Below the pieces are notes generated by a model. That model saw nothing but the letters and a program-made list of their open reading frames with translations, ran no database searches and was not told the DNA's origin. Positions 46,685 to 58,208 of a stretch of DNA of 64,000 nt are shown here, one piece after another (within the stretch, counting starts at the first letter, position 1; every line of letters starts with the position of its first letter). This DNA is from Macrotrachela quadricornifera. Its lineage: Eukaryota; Rotifera; Eurotatoria; Philodinida; Philodinidae. A program made the translations under genes and the position numbers. The stretch spans positions 2,079,440 to 2,143,439 of the forward strand of contig JAJEKB010021880.1 of NCBI GenBank assembly GCA_022393335.1. Reading direction: 5' to 3'.

Positions 46685-47692
46685 ATGGCCTCCAATAGTG
46701 ACATAATGAGAAAAGTTGTCTGGTATTGGCAATCAAATACAAATCCTTTTTCTAAAACAGAAGAAAAACAATGGACAAAATACAGTGAGAAGGAGAATGG
46801 ATATATTGAAGAATCTTATATGAACAAAGATGATAAAGTATTAATCGATCAAAATTACTATATTGATTTAAAACATATGCTGCAAGTCAGTAAGTATGAT
46901 AAGAATAAACAAAGACCAATTAAAAGAGACATTGTTGAACTTCGACAGCAGCAACAATCAAGTAAAGAACAACAAGTTATTCCTCCTCTCAAATCAAGTG
47001 TTGGCACACCAGGTGAAAAACTTAAATTTGTTGACGAATGGATCAAACAAAATAATATTGATTCACATTATTTTAATGAACAAAATACGGAAGAAATTGT
47101 TCTGAAAGCAGCTAAAGGTATTGAAGTAGAAGGAAAACAATTGGGAAAAGAGGAAGAAGGCTATAAAATATCACAAAAACTACGAAATGCGAAAGATGGT
47201 AGTTTACATGAATTGAGTCGAACATGTATTTACATGTATACTTTGGAATCATTTCTATATAAGATAGTAAATCAATGTTTGAGAGAAGACGATATCAGTA
47301 AAATTAGTACACTAGGCCCGTATTGTTTTCTGTTGGTCAATGCTCTATGGTTATTGCGTCGTGATGGGAACGTTACCTTATATCGACCAGAGACGCTGAA
47401 TGAGGAATTGCTGAATGATTATAAAGCTAACGTAGGCAAAGCACGGAGTTGGAAAGCCTTTATCTCAACGACAAGAAAACGGGAGATTGCCGAAAATTTT
47501 CGTGGTAATGCCCTATTTATTATATCAGTTGTACAAATGCCATTTAAATCGGCATACTGGACGCCTATATCAGAATATTCGGCATTTCCAGAAGAAGGCG
47601 AAGTACTTTTACCAGCTGCAGTTACTTATATAATAAATGACATCAAATATGATAATAAAAGAGACAAACATTTGATTTATGTCACTATATAA
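46685..47692 (+). CDS. WWE-domain ADP-ribosyltransferase 2
   Basis: 335 residues, single exon. The WWE domain covers about residues 10-80 (VVWYWQSNTNPFSKTEEKQW, YYIDLKHMLQVS, NKQRPIKRDI). A Gln-rich linker (ELRQQQQSSKEQQ) follows. The ART domain runs from about 180 to 335, with Arg234 in LYRPE, WKAFISTTRK (256-265, Ser261) and the Glu304-Gly-Glu306 pair in PEEGEVLLP. The glycine of the usual YRG is replaced by proline here, a departure from the partner gene. ATG 46685 is preferred; an upstream ATG at 46604 would add a hydrophobic stretch more likely to be 5' UTR, although a signal peptide cannot be ruled out. Poly(A) signals AATAAA lie about 115-130 bp after the stop. Expected to act in the cytosol or nucleus; target unknown. 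Confidence 0.9.
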   Translation: MASNSDIMRKVVWYWQSNTNPFSKTEEKQWTKYSEKENGYIEESYMNKDDKVLIDQNYYIDLKHMLQVSKYDKNKQRPIKRDIVELRQQQQSSKEQQVIPPLKSSVGTPGEKLKFVDEWIKQNNIDSHYFNEQNTEEIVLKAAKGIEVEGKQLGKEEEGYKISQKLRNAKDGSLHELSRTCIYMYTLESFLYKIVNQCLREDDISKISTLGPYCFLLVNALWLLRRDGNVTLYRPETLNEELLNDYKANVGKARSWKAFISTTRKREIAENFRGNALFIISVVQMPFKSAYWTPISEYSAFPEEGEVLLPAAVTYIINDIKYDNKRDKHLIYVTI

Positions 47693-49172
47693 GTGTGTGG
47701 ATTTTTCTTACTTAACTATTGTTGTAATTTTTCTTTTTGTTTCAGTATTGTAAATGAACTGTCTTTTTTCTTCAAAGTACAAATATATGTTTGAATTTTG
47801 CACGAATCTTAATAAAAAAAATAAAGATTGTGAGAAAAATTATCACGACGCTTTTTATCCATGATTAAGGAACTTATCAAATGGCTTATCTATCTGAAGT
47901 AAAAGTGTGATAGACAAATGTCTTTTTCTTATAACCAGAGAAGAATTGGTCACACTTTTTATCTAAAGAGTACTATTGCTTTTTTGTCTGGAGAAAATTT
48001 TCAAAAAAGCTCTAGATTATTTAGTGACCAGTTATGATACTTTGATGAATAATATTATGCTTCTAGTGATATATTTTCTCAAGTTGATGAGATATAGAAT
48101 TGGTTGATGCACTTTGTTCTATGACATCATTTGGTTTTGCCAATATTGTATCAACATTGTCTATCATATGATCAAGAAGCGTTGACGATAAGGGCATGAT
48201 TAGATGTGTATAGACATGTACCAAATTTCAAGATTGATTATCAAACCTTCACATTTTCCTCCTGTAAGAATGTCTGAACCTATACGAGCCTTTCATTATT
48301 ATCGGGTTATGGTTAAAGCACAGATGCAAAACTTTACAGTACAAAAACTATCAAGTTAAATATCTACTACGATTTTATTTATTCTCTAAAAAAATCTATT
48401 GGAAATTTGATATTATATGTCTGTATGAATTTTTCAGGATATTTTAAGAAAATAAACATCCAAGGATATCTGTTTTTGAAAGGACTGGCTAATACACAAG
48501 GACAGTAGAAAGATAACAGTTTTTGTATAAACGAAATGATAATAGAATTGTATGTTGAGATTGTCTTTCGAAGATCTCTTACAGAAAAATCGAATTTAAC
48601 TTTTGGTTATGCTGAACCCAGTGACAGACGTACAGACACTCGACATTACATATATATATATATAGATGCTTGGTGACAAATAGTTTTCAATGCCAGCGAC
48701 CGAAATTAACTGTTGCCTAGAAACTTTTCCATGCTACAATTGCTACCCAATTGTTCTTTCGTTGCGTTATCATTTTGAAGTCACGACAAGTATAACAACA
48801 TATATATATATGAGAGTTACTTCAACTGACTTTTTGCTTTTGATTCTATCAACAAAACATATGAGATATAGGTTAAAAAGACGAAAACATTTCATTTGAT
48901 ACATTCGACTTTTCTCAAAATGAAACAATATCGATTAGCAATGATAAGTTTTATTTATCAGGATGAATTCACGCTACATCATTATAGTTAGTGATGCAAA
49001 CAAAGGAATGACATATTAAAATGTCTATATGATACTCTTGTGAAGCAGTACGACAGTTGAATTCAACGTTCTATCGGTATATAAATACTTCACCATATAT
49101 TTTCATGATTAATTCTATTAAAAATTGTCAAGTACGAAGAAATATCAAAGCATCGAAGAAAACAAAAAAAAA
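47693..49172. other. Non-coding interval
   Basis: This is the 3' flank of WWE-ART 2 followed by AT-rich sequence with short (TA)n runs near 48650 and 48800. No gene was recognised. Confidence 0.45.
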
Positions 49173-49982
49173 TTATTCTTTCTTCTTTGAAATCGATGAA
49201 ACATTTTTAGAAGATAATAGAAGATATTGTTCTATAAAAAATTTGAAGAAAAATAAACAGTAAACAGGTGCAAGAGTATACGGAAGAATAAATTCTAAAA
49301 AATTTTCCCTACGAAATTGTTCATAATGAGGACATAGATCTGGAGTAATATGCCAAATGTAAGTAGCTATTATAAGTTGTATGATTTGTAATGTTGTTAT
49401 GAAAGGTCGTAGAAATTTAGGTAAACGAAAAGCAAAATGATAATACATAAGTGTATGAATAAAACCATTAAATAGCATACCACTTTTTTCTGTACCTGGA
49501 AAATTATTTACGATTAAGAATAATAAAAATGTTGTAGCATGATGATAAATATGAAGAAATCCAATTTTTTTTAATGATTGTCCTTTTCCAATAAGAATAG
49601 TTGTATCAAACCATTCCCAAATTTTTGAAATAGTAAAAGCAATTGACATAATACGAAGCCAAGAAGGTATTGGAATACAAATATAATGTGTCCAATTAAC
49701 TATTTCATTTGATACAATTACATGATAAAATGCAAAAATAAATGAAATAAAAGAAAATAAACATAATAGAGTATAATGAAATTTTGCAAAAATATTTTTA
49801 AATTTTGAAGACAATTGTACTGTAAATACTGGAAAAATAATAGAAATTAAAACTAGATATAATAAACATGATCCAAAAGATATAACATAAGTCCACGGTG
49901 AAAATATGTTTAGAGTTGTATTAGTGTATGGAATTTCCATTTGAAAACGTTTAAAACGAAATAAATATAATGATGTAGACAT
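49173..49982 (-). CDS. ELOVL-type very-long-chain fatty-acid elongase
   Basis: 269 residues, one exon, the usual family size. It catalyses the condensation step that adds two carbons from malonyl-CoA to long acyl-CoA in the endoplasmic reticulum. Landmarks are KIWEWFDT (about 120-127), the histidine box HIYHH (144-148), NGFIHTLMYYHF, and TLQIIQ. About seven hydrophobic helices are predicted. The C-terminus KKKE fits a dilysine ER-retrieval signal. ATG 49982 is the first Met and gives a normal length. No intron is needed, which is notable next to the intron-rich genes in this window. Substrate preference (saturated, mono- or polyunsaturated) cannot be read from the sequence. Confidence 0.93.
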   Translation of the reverse strand: MSTSLYLFRFKRFQMEIPYTNTTLNIFSPWTYVISFGSCLLYLVLISIIFPVFTVQLSSKFKNIFAKFHYTLLCLFSFISFIFAFYHVIVSNEIVNWTHYICIPIPSWLRIMSIAFTISKIWEWFDTTILIGKGQSLKKIGFLHIYHHATTFLLFLIVNNFPGTEKSGMLFNGFIHTLMYYHFAFRLPKFLRPFITTLQIIQLIIATYIWHITPDLCPHYEQFRRENFLEFILPYTLAPVYCLFFFKFFIEQYLLLSSKNVSSISKKKE

Positions 49983-51024
49983 CTACAAGTGAGAAATAGA
50001 GATAACATTTTTACTTTCTGACTGAAAAGAAGAACGAATACAGAAAAAGAGAAAATTATAATGCGATGAATATCTTACTCTATAAAATACCATAAAAAGA
50101 AATATCTCTTAGGCGTAGAATGTATCTAGTTTAGTTTATATCAACATGATTCATTTTTATTGAAAATAAAGAATGAGATGAAAACTCTTCTCCAACTCTA
50201 AGTCAAGAAAAAACCCTCTATAATTACATATACTCATATATTAAATCTCCTTTTCTTTTCATCTTGAAGAATCCATAGAATTCATTCGATACTAACACAT
50301 ATGGATGGCCTTGAGGGTTTAGGAAATATGGTAAATATTTTAATTGATTTGTTGACATAGCAAAATAGTAGATGTGATTGGTTATAATTTGAAACGAATC
50401 ATAAACTGCAACATCAATAATTCAGAAGATCAATGTATTATTTAAATATGTTTATAAACAATTTTTTTTATTCTCCTCTTAATCTTAACTTGTTGAATAC
50501 AAGAGATAAATGCTTTTGTAAATATGTCTAAATAGATGTCTCTGAATTACGATACATATGCAATGGAAAAATGAACACGCCGTATTATTTATCATTTGAG
50601 ATAACAAAATCGAAAAATAATTTTCTCTGTCTGTCTATAGATAAGGTAGGGTGGTTTTCTATTAGACTCTATCTTAGAAATGTTTATTTACAAAAGAGAT
50701 ACGATCTAAAGTAATTGACAATGCAGCCGTTCTATACCAATCAAATATTTTCATTTTATATCATTTCCAACGTAGGAAAAAATTCATGATTGTTTGAGTC
50801 ATCCAAACATAGAATGTTTTGGTAGAATAAACGTGAATATTATCTTTATATTATATTTTGTATTATTTGTAAAAGATAGTTAATCTTATTTCCAGCCAGT
50901 CTTTTTTTTGACAACTTTTATTAATTCTATAGCAGCCAAATTCTTCTAGCAATTTGAAACTATCAAAAAAAAAGACATCTTGAGTATATTTTGGTAATTG
51001 TTTTATTTCTGCATGAAATTCTTC
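49983..51024. other. Non-coding interval, 5' flank of the elongase
   Basis: It contains the elongase promoter region and AT-rich sequence. A 67-codon minus-strand frame (50863-51066) is not supported. Confidence 0.4.
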
Positions 51025-51322
51025 GTATATTTGTAAAGTAAACAAACACTCAAATCTCTTCACCAATCGATAGAACGAGTCAACTTAGGCATGTAGGCAA
51101 ATGATTCGATCTTTTTTATGCTAACTTAAGAATAATAGCCGGAACCCACTTTTTGAATTTTTTCTATTATATCGAGTGACTCATAATACCGAACAATTCA
51201 AAAAGTGGGTTCCTGCTATTTTTCTTAAGCAAGCATAACAATATCTAATCTCTTGCCTACATATCTAAGTTGATTTTCAATTGTTTTGGGTGTTCATGGA
51301 TCTTTGCGTATTTTACAAATAC
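51025..51322. mobile_element. Diverged foldback element related to the one at 6.9 kb
   Basis: The strongest inverted arms are 51079-51159 and 51195-51274 (for example GGAACCCACTTTTTGAATT and its complement). Weaker pairing continues outward to GTATATTTGTAAA on the left and TTTACAAATACAC on the right. The right end (GGATCTTTGCGTATTTTACA) resembles the terminus of the 6889-7504 element. It is non-autonomous. No clear target-site duplication was found. Confidence 0.6.
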
Positions 51323-52860
51323 ACTCGACAAGTTTAGCCTACACCCATTCGCGGATCGGGTTGGGTCGATGAAGATTGAAGGGCTCTACTCTCAAAAAGA
51401 GTGAAGACGGAAACTACACATGCAGTGTATCTCTTGATGAAGGTGAGAGCAAACAGCTTTGAACATCGGTGGTTATACGCGTCATTACTCGAGATATGTT
51501 CAGATTTCATAAAAAGAAATTATAAAAATGTCTATCTTTAGCAAAAGCAAGTTAAGATCCCTCGCCCTCCCCTGAGAAATGATTTTCCACTTAGAATGAT
51601 CCTTTTGAGCTGAAATTTTTAGGGATGAATGGTCCTAATGAGATACGCTTCTGATAAAAATTTCAGCTTGGTTGATCGTACTAAACCAAGTTTCTAGTTG
51701 ATTCATAGATCATTTCTGGCCTTCAAAAAAATTAACATCACTCCATTACAGTACAAGGTACAGAGCTCGGGGTAGTCTTAAATTAAAGTCAATGTCAGTA
51801 CGCAACTTTTCATCAGACAAAATTTTTAAATTGTATACTCTTCATTTTTTATAGATGTTTTTGTGGACATGTCTCAAAATAAGCATATAAAACAGTGATC
51901 TAATGACGGTAAATTCTACTTTTCTCAGCCCAGGATTCGATTTTAAAAAAAGTGGTTGATGAAAAGTTTCCTCTCATTGAGAGCTTTAAAACAAAAAAAA
52001 ACTATTGGTTATAGCTCGAGAAATGGAAGAGTGATTCCAATTTTTCTGTTTGAAAACTATGTTTTGAGAAGAACGTGAAAGAAGTTTTAGAAATGGCTTT
52101 TTGCAGTCAAATCACCAAAAACCCATGTTTACATGGCAGATTTTCAATATATATCAATAGATATTTTTAAACCGCGTATTAGATGAATAAGCTAACGCCA
52201 TCTATCATACGTAGTATAAAAATGTTGTATGCAATTCTGTTGTAAGCAACAACAAACAGTTTTTCGAAAATAAAGAGAAAATTTTGGCGCATCTTTCTAT
52301 GCTTATAACTCAATATTGATTTTTTTTTCGAAAAATTGTGTTTTCCAAGAGAAGGACCCTTAATAATAATAACAACAAATAATACTAGTAGTATTGTTAT
52401 CTGCAATTGCTACATGCATAGTCAGGATTTATGATGATGAGTCATCCTTATCTTCTCCAGTTGGTAGAACAATCTGTAAGTTGGATGTTTTTGTTAAAAA
52501 GATACAGAATTCTAACAGAATATTTTCTATAAGATTTCAACAACGACTCGCTGGATTGTGAAATGCAAACTTCTAAAGGATACGATTGCTAAGGTGACTG
52601 TTATGTTTGTGGAAGGAGCAAAGAATAGATTCAAATTTCTAATTTTATATTTCAACACTCTTTTTTAGATCGTATTTCACAAAAAAACTTTGCAAACACT
52701 AAATTTAAATTAACATCTTCATTTAATGATTTTCAATTTTCTTTTCTTGACAAGATAAAAACACAATATAATCTTGTTAAAAATCAAAATTAATTGAGTA
52801 GAATAAAAAGATAATAGTCAAAAAAATATAAAATATCATTTTGTTTAAATATAGAATTTA
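51323..52860. other. Non-coding interval
   Basis: A slightly higher-GC patch at about 51350-51480 has no recognisable product. The remainder is AT-rich with short frames only. Confidence 0.4.
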
Positions 52861-52866
52861 TGATTA

Positions 52867-53055
52867 TCATCTATAGTAATTAACACAATTCAGAAATAAA
52901 ACGTGTCTAATTTTACATCTTTCGACAATTTTATTTTTATTAAAATTAGTTATGTTTTGACTGGATATATCTGATAACAATTCTTGAAAAAAGTTGAATA
53001 AAAATTCAACTGTTTTATACTTATCTTTTTCTTCATCATGATGAATATAGTTCAT
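52867..53055 (-). pseudogene. Possible gene remnant at the duplication border
   Basis: A 62-codon frame (starts MNYIHHDEEKDKYKTVEFLF) has coding-like composition and ends with TGA. It begins only 6 bp from the left border of the SSUH2 duplication (53061). A gene truncated by the duplication would look like this, but a chance frame is also possible. The family is unknown. Confidence 0.3.
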
Positions 53056-53060
53056 AATAG

Positions 53061-54718
53061 GTTTATTAGACGATAAATAAATAATGATGAGAAAATCTAC
53101 TACTGGAAAGTAAAAGCATTAGAAGTGCGTGCAAAAATCAAAAAAAGAAAATAACTGCCTCAATCTTTCGAAAAATGTGCGATTATTATTGTGTTTTGTA
53201 TAAACTCTACTAACTATAATTAATATATATATGTATATGTATTGCACCAGATGATTTTTCATAGAAGAGTGCAAGAAGATCCACCACAGCATTTATACGG
53301 ATATTGATTATCATAGACATGATTTTCATCTTCACCGTAGACACAGAATGTATATGTTCGATCTATAGAAAAAAGACAATATTGAAGGATTATGAAGAAT
53401 AATTCCATGAAATGATGTTACCTGACATTTGATCGAATGTGTAATCAATTTCTTTCATATGAAGACGTTGAATAACACAACGTAATCGAATTGTATTTCC
53501 TGATTTGTCACAATGTTCCGTTCGATATTTTTCACGAATATTGGTTCGAAGATCCGCAGGCAAGCCAACACATGAATCGAGTACATTATCAATTGATTGT
53601 GTTGAAGGTGACCAAACATCGTCGAACTCGAAACAAGTAACTTTACCTGATGATTTTTCAATTTCTGAAACCGGAAGAATACTACCACTACCACAATCTC
53701 GTGTAATCAATGAATGATGATTTTCCCATTTTATGTGCAATTGAGTCGAGATGAGAATAAAGCGAAGACCTTTGCAATCAGGACATTGAATTCGACCACG
53801 AGTAAGACATGTTGGACAATCAAATTTTCCATTTCCTGAGCATTTAGTACATGTATAGTGTCCTTGACCTCGACATTTCGAGCAAGAATCATTTTCACAA
53901 CACTCAATTGTACCTTCTTCATGACATTGATCACATTTTTGACGACCAACACCTGTACATGTTGTACATTTTATTTCTCCAAGACATTCACATTTCGAAC
54001 ATCGTTCTCGACGTTGAGTCTCTTTCAGATCGCGAACGGTTTCTTGAGATTCTCCTTTGTCGAGTAGAGTTTTCGTCGGTCTATCAACAGGATAATCTTG
54101 CCAAATGTTACCAAGCGGACGTTCAGCTAACGGTTCATCACCATAACATGGACCTTTTATTTGAGATGTCGAACGACTTTCACTGAGCGTCCATAAATCA
54201 GCAGTGTAACCTGACATTTCTCGTTCACGAACTATTTGAGCATTATTCAATGGACGAAAATTGTAACAACAGCTACATGATTTTTTATTCAAGTGTGTTC
54301 GAAGTTTGACGAGTGTATTTGGATCGTATGCAGGTGGTAATCCATCGTTAAATGATGCGGTCATTTTTTCAGTCATTAAATATATCTTTCTACAAGAATC
54401 TGAAATAAAGTATTCGCATGACTTGGAATTTTTAGATTATTTTACACACTTTCAATTCAAACAGAGAGAGTCTAATATTATCTTTACAAACATTTGTTAT
54501 TACTTTCAAGTTTTATTACTATGTCTGCGCAGGAAGAAAGACAAATAATTCAGTGAACAGGCTAGTGAGGATATTTTAACACTTCCAAAAATAACTATAA
54601 ATGTGATAGCCTTACTCATCTTTTCATTGCAAGAGAAAAGTCGATTGAATTTTTGTATTGATATGACTAATATTCGTTATATTTTGTAAGAAAACAACAA
54701 AGTTGTATTCATCCTTAA
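53061..54718. repeat. Segmental duplication, SSUH2 block copy 2
   Basis: It is the counterpart of 35938-37594, same orientation, about 17.1 kb away. Here the TTAA (54715-54718) continues into ordinary sequence (GTAAACTGTCTGGG) rather than into a transposon. This is the form without the insertion. Confidence 0.9.
53259..54376 (-). CDS. SSUH2: SSUH2-like cysteine-rich protein, copy 2
   Basis: Exons are 53422-54376 and 53259-53362, with a 59-bp intron, giving 352 residues and the same layout as copy 1. All zinc-type CxxC motifs are kept, with KCDQCHEEG in place of KCGQCHEQG and CRGQGH in place of CRGHGH. Other changes are scattered in the N-terminal third and around SEIEKSS. The last exon encodes the same protein. 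The intact frame, conserved splice sites and conserved cysteines suggest both copies are functional. They are either recent paralogues or alleles placed on one scaffold. Confidence 0.88.
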
Positions 54719-55960
54719 GTAAACTGTCTGGGTTACTCTTTTTAATATAGCTAAATATTAGTGGCATTCACTGACTAATCGCATTCAATGCAAAATTGGG
54801 AAAGATGGTATTTTCAAAAAATATAATGAGTATTAAATACTTCGATACGATACGTCTACAATTATGTTTACAAATAGCATCCATCCTAATAATTTTCGAG
54901 AAAAATGAATCGATCTTTAATTCAAATGATTTTTCGTCAATGTCATCTGGAAGAATCAAGTGCCAATAACTGATGAAATCGATTTTCTTGAAAAATTTAA
55001 TTTCTTCTATGTCAAACTCTCATGCAAGATATTCACCACCTTTTTGTGCTATGTCCAGGCCAATTGAGATACTCAATGACTATCACACATATATACACTA
55101 AGTTGGATACTTTGTGATAATCAACTTTTTTATCTAACAATTTGATGATTGATCAGATTAATTTTCCTATGATTTGGCAGGAGTTTTCAGTGATATTATT
55201 CTAGGATTTTGCCAAATTTTGAGCTCTTTCTATTCTTCAGAATAATTGTGAACTTTAGACTAGATTGCATCAAACTCTATTGGATTGTAAAATGATAGTA
55301 AAATTCAGAATGATGAATAATTAAATCATAAGAGTGGTGTTTTTGTGAAATTCATCTATATTTTCGAAGAAAATGGTGACCGTAAGTTTTAAGCTCGGAT
55401 TTTATGACTTTTCTCCTGGTATAATTCAGCTCAAGACAATATTTGAGTTACTAATGAGAGGCTTTGGTTCGATATTTCTATACTATTTTGTAGCACTTGA
55501 GAAAACCTTTCAATCCATAGAAAAACTAACCTAATTTGCTATCAAATTGAGAATTAAAAAAAATTGATTATCATCAACAGTCAGACATATGGATATAGCA
55601 CAAAGAAGCAGTATAGAGGTAATTCTACTGAAAGATACTCTCTTATTAATCAATTAAAGTAAGGTAGTTATTAAACGAGAATTAGGAGAGAAATCTTTTT
55701 TTACATTCTATATCTGCAGTAAAACTGAGTAAATTCGCTTGTGTTCTTTTGGCAACCTTCCTAATATGTAAAAAAAAGTTTAATATTATTTAATTAGCGC
55801 AAACTAGATATATATAGTATAATGATAGTTACGGTTAAATAATGTCCAAAGAAGAATTTAAGTTAATGTAAAACTGATTAAATGCAGCAACTGTAAACCT
55901 AAACTTAAAAAAAAAATAAAATAAAAATACACGAACCCAGACAGACATGATCTTAAAAAA
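54719..55960. other. Non-coding interval
   Basis: AT-rich, only short frames, no gene recognised. Confidence 0.4.
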
Positions 55961-55965
55961 AACAG

Positions 55966-56036
55966 GTTCAAACAGCGTAAATACGGCATTTTAACAGTAG
56001 GCCACCGTTAAAACGCCGTATTTACGCTGTTTGAAC
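55966..56036. repeat. Near-perfect 30-bp inverted repeat (hairpin)
   Basis: Left arm 55966-55995 (starts GTTCAAACAGCGTAAATACG) pairs with right arm 56007-56036 with one mismatch around an 11-base loop. Weaker complementarity continues outside (TTTATTTTTATT against AATAAAAATA). It is probably a short MITE or a foldback remnant. Low divergence of the arms suggests it is young or maintained. Confidence 0.8.
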
Positions 56037-57287
56037 GTGATTTTATTTTTATTAAAATTTCTACGCGTGCCTCACGATTTTTTTCTGAGTTTTGTCTGTC
56101 TAGAGATTGTTTCTTATGATTTTTTAATATAAAAGCCTTCGATCTAAATATTGGATTGTTAAACGAATGTCAATCCTGACGAAGAATCTAGTCGACGGAT
56201 TGATCATCTGGATATTTTTATTATTATGATTATGAAAATCGTTACAAAATAAATTAAAACTAGCTATAACAACTCTTCTCTATAAAAATGAAAGAAAACT
56301 TTGCTGGCTCTTATAGTAAAGAGTAATATGTTGTCGCAAGAGATCAAAGATAACTTTGGCATGTAACAACTCATTTAAAATTGGTCTGATTGATGTTGAA
56401 CGAAAGTCAACTAATACAAGAAATGAAACCTTAAAAATTTCTTTGTTGTGATAAATATTACCCGAGTTTTTTTTATTTCGTTTGAGATACAGCAATCTGA
56501 AATAAAAAAAGAACGGTATACGATTAAATTTCAACAGAAAAAGAGCAAGTTGAATTACTTAAATAATAATTTGGATTGAGTATATTACTTACACTAGATG
56601 TGATCCATCAAAATAAAAATATTTAGTTTTTTTTATTATTTAATCTAATTGCTGATTAGTAGGTCATTAAATTAGTTCAATCTAAAAGCGAACTTTATCG
56701 TAATGTATACAGGTGTTATCTTAGAAGTAAAAGTATTTATTAGTACAAAGTGTTTTATGGCCAACACGAATAATAAAAGATATTAAATGAGTCTTGAGAA
56801 CTGTTTCATTTGTACTTGTCGAGTAATCCAGTCAATATCAGTTTAAGAAGAAACTTACGTTACAATAGGTTACAATTGTTAATATATATATAGTAACGAT
56901 CAAAGAAAACTTAGAGTCTTCGACAAATATTCATAAACTGGTTATTATTAAATATTAGGTTTATATAAGATAATAGTAACAATCTTACCTCTCGGACCGT
57001 TCAACGTCTTTTTTTGATTTTTTTTGTAAGTGAGAGAAGCTAAAATCATTCAGAGATGTTAGATTTATCATGCTTATCTTGTCTCTCAGATTTGCCCGAC
57101 ATAGATTGTCTACTACATCTGATGGAGCTATAGACTATGTGATGCATTCAGATGAAATTACAAACTAGCTGCCAATTTCACTAGTTCTAGTCTAACTACC
57201 AAATCTGATAGAAGAGACAGACTTGATTTTTATCTCCAAAATCTGATTTTAGTGAGAATAGCTGCAAAAAAAATAGGAAATTGAAAT
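56037..57287. other. Non-coding interval
   Basis: AT-rich, with an 84-codon minus-strand frame (56280-56534) that has no support. No gene was recognised. Confidence 0.4.
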
Positions 57288-58093
57288 TAGTTCCTACGAA
57301 TGTACTGAGTAATGTCGAAAGGAAAAATGTCGAATGGAAAAATGTCGAATGAGAAATGTCGAAAGTAAAAATGTAGAAAAGTGAAAATGTAGAAAATAAA
57401 AATGTAGAAAAGTAAAAATGTAGAAAATAAAAATGTAGAAAAGTAAAAATGTAGAAAATAAAAAATGTAGAAAATAAAAATGCCGAAAGTAGAAACATCA
57501 AAAACCAAAATGTTCGAAAGTAAGTCAGTAGTATCACACTTGAAAGTTCAATTCAAGAATTACACTATTCAAGTTTTAAACTCTACTTCTTATTTTGCTC
57601 TCCCCGCTCGCATTACTCACCCCCTCACTCTCACATTGCTATCATCCCCTCACCCTCACTCTCACATTGCACTTCCCCCTCACCCTCACTTTGGTCTCTC
57701 CCCCTTACATTGCACTCCTCCATCACTCTCACCCCCTCACTCTCACTTTGGTCTCTCCCCCTTACATTGCACTCCCCCATCACTCTCACCCCCTCACTCT
57801 CACTTTGGTCTCACCTCCCTCACCCTCACTTTGAAGTTCAAGTTTGACACATATATTTCTGACAACAGTAACACTACTAAGATCCTATCTCGGTCATCTT
57901 TGAACTTTTCTACATTTTTGGCTTTCGACATTTTTAGTTTTCTACATTTGTCCTTTCGACATTTTTATTTTTCTACATTTGTCCTTTCGACATTTTTTGT
58001 TTTCTACATTTTTCCTTTCTACATTTATCCTTTCGACATTTTTCCTTTCGGCATTTTTTTTTTCGACATTACTCAGGCATACCGTTCCTACTA
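57288..58093. mobile_element. TIR element built from minisatellites
   Basis: The two ends carry inverted copies of CTGAGTAATGTCGAAA (57305-57320 and 58061-58076) with weaker outer similarity (TAGT....ACG). Inside them are inverted arrays of a 16-19 bp unit: (A)nTGTAGAAA/(A)nTGTCGAAA from 57312 to about 57520, and the complementary form from about 57905 to 58070. The centre (57594-57835) is an almost pure C/T strand with a repeat unit of about 58 bp containing CACTCTCACTTTGGTCTCTC. Long open frames across it on both strands are low-complexity artefacts. The class is unknown. Confidence 0.65.
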
Positions 58094-58208
58094 AATCCTT
58101 CTTATCAGAATTTATTATATACCATTGGAAAGAGTATTCAAAACTGAATAGAATAATGTATTTGAAGTTCGGACATTACTGTTCTTTATGTCCAACTTTT
58201 TAAAAGTA

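Noticed and set aside
57480..58094. 204-codon open frame (and overlapping minus-strand frames of 113 and 73 codons)
   Set aside because: They translate minisatellite units and a C/T-only core; they are low-complexity products of the repeats, not genes.
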